Of a stretch of 64,000 bases of DNA, positions 49,001-64,000 are shown one piece after another (positions within the stretch are counted from its first letter, which is position 1; each line of letters begins with the position of its first letter). Both the position numbers and the translations under genes were made by a program. The stretch is from Mrakia gelida (taxonomy: Eukaryota > Basidiomycota > Tremellomycetes > Cystofilobasidiales > Mrakiaceae). Location: positions 1,550,001 to 1,614,000 of the forward strand of contig BRON01000001.1 in NCBI GenBank assembly GCA_024345305.1. The letters are read 5' to 3'. Below the pieces are notes generated by a model, which saw nothing but the letters and a program-made list of their open reading frames with translations, was not told where the DNA came from and did not search any database.

Positions 49001-49276
49001 TCATCGCCTACTTCCTTTTCAAGGAGACCAAGGGACTTACCCTCGAGGAGCTGGGAGCTGTCTTCGTGAGTTCGAGCGAGCCGGCAACGAAGCTCGACGC
49101 GTCGAGATCAGCACTGACTCCTTCTCCTTCTTCTTCCTCCCTTCTTTTAGGGAGACTACGATGTCATCGCTCCTCCTTCCGCTCGAAGAATCGCTCGAGA
49201 CGCCGAGAACCACTCCCCCTCGGGAGAGGACAAGAAGCTCGACCTCGCTCACAACGAGAACATCTCGCAGGTCTAA
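46083..49276 (+). CDS. MFS sugar porter (SP family) with three consecutive micro-exons
   Basis: Twelve-helix hexose-type transporter, about 530 aa. Exon 1 (46083-46206) joins in frame to micro-exons of 13 nt (46358-46370), 7 nt (46518-46524) and 19 nt (46662-46680), then to 46785. This yields TVLNYLVAVFSGIGSFLFGY followed by DSGIIGS, the canonical first helix of sugar porters. Later exons show GYTANKIGRKRTIQ, AGIAIGCLSMIVPLYQAEIS, ARGLLSGWTQ, LPYSPRWLAQEGR, VCCQWTGVNVNSYFG, DRIGRRKPLV, SWVYQSEVFSMPLRA and FKETKGLTLEELGAVF. Substrate not predictable. About fifteen introns in total. The stop is TAA at 49274 after NENISQV. Confidence 0.92.
46207..46661 (+). repeat. Family of related tandem introns around micro-exons
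   Basis: Introns 46207-46357, 46371-46517 and 46525-46661 (151, 147, 137 nt) share a common layout. Each has GAGCTGAC, then a CT-rich block, then a tail like CGCTTCCTTCGATCAG / CCCTTCCTTCGATAAG / CCTTCTTTCGATCAACAG. The first two are clearly similar over most of their 3' halves. They look like diverged copies of one segment. Confidence 0.65.
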
Positions 49277-50011
49277 ATCAGCCGTTTTCATTCCGCTCAT
49301 CTCTCAGGGTTTCACGTCTTCTTCATCTGCACCTTCATTCTTTACGTACCACTTGTCTCTCAATGACCTTTCTTAACATCCTCCACTCGAGTGTGAGCAT
49401 TTTTCGCTGAAGATCGATCTTCGACGACAACGACGACGCGAACTTGCAAGATTGAAGATCTCGAGATGATAAAGTCGTGAGCAAATCGCCAAAGGTAGAC
49501 CTTTGAGTACTCTAGGACTCTCTAGGAAGTGGAGAGCAGCCTTGGGGAAGCTTTCCTTGGGATGCAGCCCGACTTTCGCTTCTCCCGACGCGTTCGCCCC
49601 CGCCTCCGTCCTTCTTCCCCTTCGTTCAAATCTTTTCTACCTTCTTCTTCACTGCGAGATCGGAGCAGGATGAAAACCTTTCTCTCTGCCGCCACGACAG
49701 TAGTAGTAGCAGGTTCTCGAAATGCTCCCGCCTTCGCGGTCTCGGAACTGGCGATTAAGTTCGAGACGCGCCTGCTCGATCCCTTTCGACCGCTCCTCTT
49801 TATTCGTTTCTTGATCCTTACGAAAGAGCTGGGTCAGCACCTCCGTTTTGACCACCTTACTGTCTCTTCACCCTCCTCTTCCTCCTCAACCTTCAACAGC
49901 ACCGGCTTTCCAAACCTCTTTCTCCCTCTTCCCGTCTTCAGCTCGACCCCTCTCCCTTCCCTTCCCTCTAATCGGCTCTCAAATCCCTTCAAACCACATT
50001 AGGAGGGTCTC
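49277..50011. other. Intergenic, 735 bp
   Basis: 3' flank of the sugar porter and promoter of the seven-helix protein gene. Overlapping frames only; nothing assigned. Confidence 0.45.
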
Positions 50012-52892
50012 ATGGACTCGTCACGCCCTCTCGAGCTGTTGACCTCGCGAGCAGCAGAGGTCGGAGCGAACCACAGCTCGACCTTCAACTACAGCTTCCT
50101 CGGCTGCTTTCTCTCGTGGTGCTGCTACGGGGTCATCATGGTGAGTCTTTCCTATATCGCAGCTGGGTCGAGGAGAGAAAAATCTAGCTGACCTTGGCTC
50201 GTTCGCTTCGATCTTCAAGGCTCAAGTGAGTGAGGCGAGGAGGAGGACAACTGCTCGCGGGAGCGAGCTTCCACTGGTCCTGGACGACCCAAGCTCACCG
50301 TGCCGTCTGCTTTCTTTCTCGCAGGCCTGGACCTACTTCAGAGTCTTCCACAAAGATCCTCGTTGGCTCAAATGGTCAGCTTTCGTGGTCTTCCTCCTCA
50401 ACACCGCGAAGGCGAGCTTGGAGCTCTCTCGAGTCGTCTTGTCCAACGGGATCCATCTGGGAGACGTTTCCTATGTGAGCTCGTTCGCTTGCGCTTATCT
50501 ATCACTATCTGCGATACTGACTCAACTTCTGCCGGCCTATGTGTAGGCTCTCTCGTGGAGGCGACATCTACAGGACCCCTTCATTTCGTTCTCGTTGAGT
50601 CGTTCGTCAAGCTTCTTCCTTTCGCCTTCTTCTCGTTGACCTCGATCTTTTGTTTTTCCCAGATCCGTCGCTTTAGCTTCACTGTGCGAAGCCATGCTCG
50701 TCGTACGCTGTATCGCGTGCCTGAAGAGCGGCGCTGAAGGGAAGGAAAGCAGAGGACGAGTCGCGCTCAAAACCTCCCTCATCGCGCTTCTTGTGCTCTC
50801 AACATCCTTCGGAGTCGCGGAGATGGCCCTTGTGTACGTGAGTGTGCTTTATCTTTATTTCCTTCTCTGACCCTCAGCTGATAGCCAATTGCGTCAATCT
50901 TCGCGCTTCGCAGAGCTACCGCGACTAGTGAGATTCGCGTCTCGTTTCTCCCTTTCGTCAAGGTCGGGTCTCACTTAAACTCTTGTCCTTTGTGAGAAGC
51001 CTACAACTCATTTTAGCCCATCTATCTCTCAGACTCGTCCCGTGAGTTTCCTCGGTCCGGGAGAACGACGTCGTCGTCGCCTACAAAGCTCACGTCTTCT
51101 CCTCCTTTTTCCTTCAGCTCGACAATCCTGAACATCTGCTGGGCGGCTGCCAGCGCCGTGAGTATAGCGTATGGAACCCGTCTATGTTCAAGAGAATCAA
51201 CTGACTCTCGTCCTCTTCCGACAGCTGCTTCAAACGATTTTGACGGCCATCCTCACCTCGGATCTGCTTTGCGTTCGTGCTGCCTGCGTTCCCCCTTCTC
51301 TGAAGCCGAAGACAAAGTTAAAGCTCGAACTCTGACCTTCCATTTTCTCTCTCTCTCTCTTCGCAACACCTAGGTCTACGACGATATCCAACCCAACGCG
51401 AACGAGCGAGCCGTTCGACGAATCGCTTTTGTTTTCGTTCGAAACGGTTTTCCCATCCTCCTGTGGGTCTCGTCATCAGCTGGAACTCCTTCTCGAGACT
51501 CCCTACTGACCTTATATCATACTTCAACATCTGCAGCTACCAGGTTAGTTCATCAGTCGTTCCTTGAAGTCGATTCAGGTCGAGATCGAGAATTGATCAA
51601 CAGACGCGACGCGTCTTCAATTCGATCTTCTCAGGTCGTCTTCATGTTCTTCTACGCTCTCTCGTACACCGTGTGAGTCAGACTAGTCTCTTTGCGTCTC
51701 CTTAAATCTGCTGGAGCTGATCTCATCCTTTGAATCTGCTCTTCCAGCTGGCTCACCGTCCCTCTCTCCCTCACTCCTCAACTCTACTCGATCACGACGT
51801 GAGCTCTTCTCCCCAACGCCCAGTCCTTCTCTCCTACTCCTTCTCTCTCCCTCCGCGTAGTTATATTCGAGCCGCTTGAGCCTGAACCATATCTCTACTC
51901 TTCCTCCAGCCTGGTCTACATCTCCGCTCCTCGCCGTTCGACGCGGCTCGCCCTCCACCCTCCTCCCCCTCCGTTCCATTCCTGCAACAACCCCGATGAT
52001 GCTCCCAACCCCAACTCCTCGGAAACGAACTCCTGGGGCTCCTGCACTTGCACGTGCTGCTCCCATCACACCTCTCGCGCGGAGGTCGGGCTGCACGCTC
52101 TCGCGAAGGTCAAGGAAAGATGGAGGAGTTCGGTTCGACGGATTCGAATCGGAGAGACGGGTGTGACGCGAGGGGTGGAGCTCGTCGAGAAGGAGGAGGG
52201 TGAGAGACATAGGATTCGGAGTCGACTGGGAGAAGGTGGAGTGAACGTTGTCGAGATGAAGAGTCGAGGGAGTGTTGGAGGAGGAGGGAAGTCGAAGGAT
52301 TCGAGCAAAGGGTCGGTGTCGGTCGCGACGTCGTCGATGGGAGGACGAGCAGGTGGGATCAGCGTGGGTGCTGTGAAGAGCTGGGGAAGGGTGGATCAAG
52401 AGGAGAGCTGGATTGAAAGATCTGAGAGGATGCTGGTGAGCCTTCGCCTCGTCTCTCTCACTTCGATCTTCGCGACCTCGACGACTGATCCCACCCGACG
52501 CCTTTGTCTTTTCCCTTCCTCTTCTTTCCACCTCGAAGACACCTCAAACATCGGCCTTACCTACGACATCTCCGCATCCATCGCCTCCACTTTAACAACC
52601 AGCATCGCACCCCTCTGACGCCACCCCTCCTCCTCCTTCTCGTCGTCGACCATCCTCCTCCTCCCTCGACGCGTCGAACGACGTCCTTGGCCTACCCGTC
52701 CTCAACGACCCCACGGCTCCAAACTCACCTCTTGCGACGGTCAGTCAAAGAATAGGAGCATCTACGCAGTTTGGGTCGATGGGGATGGACGAGGGTGAGG
52801 CGGACGAGGAGGATCAGGGGGAGCGAAGAGGCGAGGCAGGACGAGGAGGGAACGGAGGAGCTCTTGGGTTCGAGGAAGGATCAAGAGGGTGA
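50012..52892 (+). CDS. Seven-helix membrane protein of the basidiomycete DUF6534-like type
   Basis: Function unknown. Exons give FNYSFLGCFLSWCCYGVIM then AQAWTYFRVFHKDPRWLKWS, the first helix, TYFRxF loop and second helix typical of the many basidiomycete seven-helix proteins with this layout. Later exons add SLIALLVLSTSFGVAEMALVY, ILNICWAAASA, RRIAFVFVRNGFPILL, SYFNICSYQVVFMFFYALSY and WLTVPLSLTPQLYSITT. The cytoplasmic tail is Ser/Gly/Arg-rich to ERSERML. After the next intron the phase-0 frame carries a TAA at 52593-52595 before a clearly coding stretch (NDVLGLPVLNDPTAPNSPLA, QRIGASTQFGSMGMDEGEAD) that stops at 52892. The real end is either near 52593 or 52892. Family name from memory of the pattern, moderately sure. 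Confidence 0.6.
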
Positions 52893-53418
52893 TTAGGCGC
52901 CTGAGAGTAGCTATGAACATCTTCTCGAGTCTGCGGGAGGGTGCGAGAGCATGATACGAGCGGGAAGCTGCGAGGAAAGCGATCACGAAGACCTGCTCGC
53001 GACGCGTCTTTTCACTCTTGCTCCCCTCTTTCTCGCCCTTCCCTCTCACACCCTCGAAGGAGCACCATCCCTTGCACATCTTCCAAAGAAAGAGCCAGTA
53101 GGACGAATCATAGAAGAGGTTTAGAGTCCGTGGGAGGTTGGGTAAGGGAGTGCTGGCAACGGAAAACTAAGCCAAAGGGAAACGAACGAAGAAGAGTCCG
53201 CGAGCGAGAGAAAACTAAGCAAAAGAGGGGAGAGAACTAAAACTATACGAGAACGTGGGGGTTTAGGAGCGAGAGCGAGGAATTTATGCAAGAGAAACGA
53301 GAACGAGAACGGGAAGCAAAACAAGCAAGGGAGGAGGTGGGAGAGAGAGAGCGTCCATTTGGAACCGAACCGAAGAGAGTCTACGCACGAAAGAGAAGAG
53401 GTGGCCTGGGCGGTTGCT
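52893..53418. other. Convergent 3' intergenic region
   Basis: 3' flanks of the seven-helix gene and GFA1, with GACGCGTC near 52999. No gene supported. Confidence 0.45.
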
Positions 53419-57502
<4,084 letters not shown>

Positions 57503-58098
57503 CCTGAAACAGCCAAGAAGAAGAAGGGAGAAGAAGGGGAAGGGGAGGGAGGGTGGAGGAGAGAGACGGAGGGAGTTGGAAGCGAACTCGAGGAGGGAGG
57601 GAGGAGGGCACAGCGAAACCGGGGGCAGCGAAAGAAAGAAAAGAAGAGGGTGACGAACCAAACGACCAGAAAAGCTGCCTCGGTCGAGTAAACGAAGAAG
57701 GCTGTCCTTCGAAGCTTATCTTTGCTGAGGGAAAATCTACCCTTCCACGTAGGGAGAGACGGAGGAGCGAGAACAAAAAACAGTCGCCCATGACGCTGCG
57801 AGAGAATCACGCTCTTCGCGAACTTCGACGCGTCGTCGAGGATCAAACTTTTTTCGCTTATCTCTGGCGATTCTCGATGGCTTGCCTCTTCGGCAATCTA
57901 GGCAGAGACTCTCTCTTCCGTTAATGTGCGAGCTCGTCCAGGGCGAAACGAAAGGAAAGAAGAGGACGAGGTGGAATCCAACGAGCTGCTCTCTCCTCCC
58001 TCCCTCCGCTCCCCCAAGCACTACCACCACCCAGAGACCCAGAGTAGGTTGTTACACTCCATTCCCATTCCAACCTATCTATCTCAACCCCCTCTGCT
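57503..58098. other. Intergenic, 596 bp
   Basis: GFA1 promoter and leader, then 3' flank of the next minus-strand gene. One GACGCGTC lies near 57826. No gene supported. Confidence 0.45.
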
Positions 58099-58727
58099 CT
58101 AGAAAGGGAACGCCGCGGAACACAACTTGACCTGCGCCGTCCTCGCTCCCATCCGTCCAGCGACCGTCTTCATCTTGAGCTCCTTGACTCCATGAGCCAT
58201 CGAGCCTCGTCGGAACTGAACCGTTGTTGTGAAGGTCTGAGTAGCAACGAAGTGGGAGAAGGAGTCAGTCAGCGAGTTAGTTCGTCCTCGAGGACGAGAG
58301 CGAGACGAAGGGAAGGAAGGGAACTCTGCGAGCTCAACCTCCTCCCTTCTCCCTTCCCTTCCCCTCCCTCCTCCCTCCCCTTCCCCCTCCCCCTCCCCAA
58401 ACCCTCGTTCGACAGACTTACCTTCTCAACATGACTCGTCCCGCTAATCTTGATATGCACTCCCGTCACAGGTCTCGCGAGTCTCCCCGTCCCTACGTTC
58501 CCCATCGCCTGGAACAACTGACTCGCGATCTGATTCGACTTCTCCCCTCCCTCGTTGGCGCTGTAGGCGATGTGGTTGGCAAGCGTTTGGGCGGCCATGT
58601 AAGGGTACTTGAGACGGACTTGTTGGACTTGAGGACCGGAGGGGAAGGATTTGGCGTAGGTGAGGATGTTGTCCTTGGGTCCGAACATCGAAGGGAGCAG
58701 GGCTGGGTGGGGGAGTCGGGGGGCCAT
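58099..58727 (-). CDS. Small basic protein, possibly mitochondrial ribosomal uS3m (Var1/Rps3-like)
   Basis: About 150 aa in two exons joined at HVEK|TFTTTVQ. It has FGPKDNILTYAKSFPSG, QVRLKYPYMAAQTLANHIAY, SNQIASQLFQAMGNVGTGRL, then VTGVHIKISGT and a basic end GVKELKMKTVAGRMGARTAQ. The order helix, (Q)IA.QLF....., GxxIKISG, basic tail recalls the C-terminal domain of fungal mitochondrial Rps3/Var1 (GI.I...GR). The key GR after SG is SGT here. Inference only; it could be another mitoribosomal or unrelated small protein. The ATG at 58727 is the first in frame; the region upstream is a purine-rich leader. Confidence 0.5.
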
Positions 58728-59987
58728 GGTTGAGGATGAGGAGGGGGGGTGCTGTTGGAGGGAAGAGATGGGGAGTAAGTATTAGGGTTGGGTTGTTGGG
58801 TGGTGGGTGGGAGGGAGAGAGGAAGGGACGAACGAGGTGGCGAAAGGAAGGGAAGGAAGGAGTCGAGCTCAACGAGCGGAGGGGAGGAGCGAAAGGTCCC
58901 TTTTTGAGGCTGGACGAGGGGGAGTTGGGAGGAAAAAGAGGTAGATCTGAGTAAGGGAGAACGATCAGTATAAGCGCGAGAGAAGAAAGCGGCGAGAAAA
59001 GTGACGCACGAGATTGGGGGAGGAGGAGAAAGTGGTGGTGAGGGAGGAGGGGACCGAAGGAGGAGAAAGGTTGACCTTCGCTTTTCGAGCGGACGGTTTC
59101 CTCTCTCCCAGCGACGTCGATTTTCGAGGGTTGAAGATTTTGCTTCGAGATCGAAGTTTCGTCGGAGATGTTACTCGAGGACAGTTTTTCGATCTCTTTT
59201 CTCGCTTTTTGCGGTCGTTTTGGGTTCTTCGATCCCACCTCCCCTCTTCTCTCGCACCCAAGTCATTCCAATACCTCCTAGAGGGCGAGCCGGCAGCAGG
59301 AGAGTGCAGATCAAATCTCCATCCTCTTTCTCTCTTGTTAATTTCGGGGATCGTGACCTCTTGCAGCTTTTCCGCCTTTGAGAGCGACCTCCCTCTTCCT
59401 CCCTCCCTGTCTCGTTTCGCTCCTTCAGATGCCCGCTTGCTCTCGTTTCTTCTTCGAGCATCAGGTTAGCCTTCGCTCGAGACGATTGGAAGGGTTTTGT
59501 ATCGTTGGGCGTTGGAGAAGAAGCGCGTTCGTGCCTTGGCCATCTTCAGAGACGCGTCGCAGTTTCGAACCGGACCCTGTTCGCTCGCCAAGACACGTCG
59601 TAACACGCTCTGAACCCTCTCAGAGGATGCCACTAAGCCCCATCAAATTTCCGCGAGTACAATCTCGTAACAAGCAGAGGTCGGGACGCGTCTTGAAGTA
59701 AGACGAGCGGCGGAAGAGCTCGCGATTTGCAGCGCTCCTTTCTCAGAACACCCCAGTACCTGTACCCAGCGCTATAATTCTTTCTCAAGTGGTGTCGCTG
59801 AAGATCTTCTCCCACAGTCGAAGAAAAAAATCTTCCTTTTGCTTCCGCCGCGCCCTAAATAGCCGACGGAGAGAAGGGGGTCGAAGGCCTGTCGAGGTCT
59901 CATGGCTTCCTCCTCCTCAACTTCCACCCCGTTACCCTTCCCTGTCCTTCCCCCCCAGACCTCTCTGACAGCAAAACCTCTCCAAAG
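58728..59987. other. Long divergent intergenic region, 1.26 kb
   Basis: Promoters and leaders of the small basic protein (-) and the CaMK-type kinase (+). Open frames up to 151 codons (plus strand, 59014-59469) show no splice logic or recognisable motif, so I do not call them. GACGCGTC occurs near 59530 and 59684. Confidence 0.4.
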
Positions 59988-62493
<2,506 letters not shown>

Positions 62494-62533
62494 GGGGGAA
62501 GCAGTTGAGGCGAGAGTCGAGTCGAGCGAGAGG

Positions 62534-62550
62534 TCGTTCGTTCGTTCGTT
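62534..62550. repeat. (GTTC)n repeat in the kinase 3' flank
   Basis: About four copies of GTTC just after the stop codon of the kinase gene. Simple sequence. Confidence 0.7.
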
Positions 62551-62671
62551 TTGTACGAGATCACCGTGTATCTGCGACTTAATTTTAGCGATGAACTTAA
62601 TCCGCGAACCAGCCTGCGAGAAGGACAGTTGAATTGTAAGCAAAATCGAGCAAGTCGACGCGAGCTCCATC

Positions 62672-64000
62672 TCACTTCTTCGTCAGCCAAGCTCCCAACC
62701 CACCACTGCCGCTTGACGACGCCGTCTTCGTCTTCTTCTTCGGCTTTCCAATCCCTTCTCGTTTCCTCGGCGACGTCTGATCCAGCGGCAGTTAGAAGGA
62801 GAGAGAGTGCGAGTCAGAGATGGGAGAAGAACAGAAGAGGAGGTGACGAAGGAAGAGAAAGGGACGAACCGAGAACGAAGAAGATCCGATCGTTTCCTCC
62901 TGAAGGGCCTTCGCGACGTGCCAGTCCAGGTGCTCTCCTCTGACACGATCGAGTTCGAAGGAAGGGTTGTCGTACAGGCAGAGAGGGGGAGGAACAGGAA
63001 GGACCTTGTTGCACTCGGGACACGTCCAGCTCGTCGACGCGTCTCCGTTCGATTTCGAAGTCGAGGCGTCCTCGGCTTCCTTCTTGACCTTCGAAAGCTG
63101 CTGCTGCTCCATCTTCTTGATCCTCTTCCTCGGCGACGTAGGTGTTGAAGGTCCAGCGACGGCGTTCTGGTTCACAACCTCCCGCCTCCGACTCTTCTCC
63201 CTCGTCTCGTGCTCACCTCCTCCTCCCCCCCCAGCCTTCAAGAACGACTCGATCCCACACTGACCCTCCTCCCTTCTCTCGATACCGGTGAAAGAAAGAC
63301 CAAGGTTGGTGACCCTGATACCGGAAGCGAAGACCTCAGCGAGGAGGCGGGAGGCGAGGACGAGGATGGGTCCGGTCGACGAGAGAGGAGAGTGGAAAGG
63401 GAAAGGGATCTGTTTGGACTTGCGGTGATATCGGATGTTTCCGACGTGGATCTCAGCTAAAAGTTCAAAGACGGAAAGAAGCGTCAGATCGTCCGAGCGA
63501 GGAAGGAGAAGAACAGGCGCGACGCGACGAAGGCAAAACGACGTCGCACTCACCGTCTCTCCATGAGAGAACGAGCGTCTTGGGCCAGACGTCGTTTCCT
63601 TCGATCCCGTCCGCCTCTCCTCGAATGCCGTTCGTCTCTCCTCGAGCTTCTTGTAGTCGACCGATCAGCTCTACGCAGATGAGACGAAGCCAAGGATCTG
63701 CTTGGGTCAGGTCCTCGAGAGCTGGGAAGATGTCCTTCGTCGACAGCATCGACTTGAGGAGGGATCTGGCTTTGACTGTTTCGAGAAAGAGAGGGACGAG
63801 TCAGATGGTCCTCGAGAAGGGTCTAGAAAGGCGACGAAGGAAGGCTCAAGCGAACCTTGACTCTGGTCGATTCCCTGCGAAACCAACACACGCGTGGAGT
63901 CAGCGAGATTCAAGGATCGAGACGAGCGAGACTGTACTCACTCGAAGGAGGTTGTAGACCCATATCGATTCCTCTCCGAACTTCCTCTGCATCTCCTCCA
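62672..64000 (-). CDS. RAD30: DNA polymerase eta, C-terminal half (partial, runs off the right edge)
   Basis: Translesion polymerase. The window holds the part after the catalytic palm: MQRKFGEESIWVYNLLR at the right edge, then VKARSLLKSMLSTKDIFPA, DPWLRLICVELIGRLQEA, NDVWPKTLVLSWRDG, ILVLASRLLAEVF and IRVTNLGLSFTGIERRE with GQCGIESFL, the little-finger (PAD) domain. A UBZ-type ubiquitin-binding zinc finger follows: TCPECNKVLPVPPPL then EHLDWHVAKALQEE (C-x2-C...H-x3-H). The last exon ends in a Lys-rich stretch (RKREGIGKPKKKTKTA) and GLGAWLTKK, like the nuclear-localisation and PCNA-binding ends of Pol eta. The stop TGA is at 62672-62674. The catalytic DDE residues are beyond the window. Confidence 0.88.

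Noticed and set aside
59014..59469. 151-codon plus-strand frame before the kinase gene
   Set aside because: No splice signals, no recognisable motif, and it ends well before the kinase ATG; its codon use does not match the true genes.

Overview
This window is intron-dense fungal nuclear DNA. It fits a basidiomycete yeast, most likely a Pucciniomycotina red yeast of the Rhodotorula/Sporobolomyces kind. The basis is the gene content (CYP51, chitin-pathway aminotransferase, Old Yellow Enzyme, Afi1-type DENN protein, a seven-helix protein of basidiomycete type), the GC-rich sequence with C-ending codons, and very many short introns (mostly 50-180 nt) with GT..AG ends and a branch-like CTGAC/CTAAC shortly before the acceptor. 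The lineage is inferred, not proven. I saw no rRNA, convincing tRNA, transposon or CRISPR array.

Layout, left to right. First exon of a probable MAP kinase (33-138, -); MFS sugar porter (1310-5113, -); WW-domain protein with a Gln/Gly tail (7154-8540, -) divergent from a GDS/DxxH membrane esterase-like protein (8846-11191, +); small secreted protein with a broken frame (11500-12278, +); purine nucleoside phosphorylase (12927-14655, +); possible N-myristoylated Ser/Pro-rich protein (15128-17864, -); ERG11/CYP51 (19200-22173, +); cytochrome b5-domain protein (22727-23516, -); Old Yellow Enzyme (23965-26201, -); Afi1/MesA DENN protein (26743-31309, -) divergent from a YRA1/ALY mRNA export factor (31569-33978, +); polyol dehydrogenase (34283-36275, +); NTF2/SnoaL-like protein (36599-37284, -); divergent GT13-like membrane protein (37962-39231, +); bZIP factor (39360-40526, -); PRP28 DEAD-box helicase (40892-44232, -); poorly resolved plus-strand gene (about 44780-45990); second MFS sugar porter (46083-49276, +); seven-helix membrane protein (50012-52892, +); GFA1 (53419-57502, -); small possibly mitoribosomal protein (58099-58727, -); CaMK-type kinase (59988-62493, +); 3' part of DNA polymerase eta/RAD30 (62672-64000, -).

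The genes look like ordinary scattered housekeeping, metabolic and signalling genes on both strands, not an operon or a secondary-metabolite cluster. Loose themes are sugar and polyol use (two porters, polyol dehydrogenase, GFA1), membrane sterol chemistry (ERG11, with a b5 protein next door), and nuclear RNA metabolism (YRA1, PRP28).

The most unusual material is in gene architecture. There are micro-exons of 7, 13, 7, 19 and 25 nt that must be spliced to keep well-conserved protein frames, including three in a row in one sugar porter separated by introns that resemble each other. The YRA1 homologue has two unusually long introns, recalling the known intron-based control of yeast YRA1. The palindromic octamer GACGCGTC occurs about thirty times. 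At least two genes show frame breaks or in-frame stops. I found no convincing new defence or mobile system. Exon boundaries were read by eye and checked for frame only where stated.
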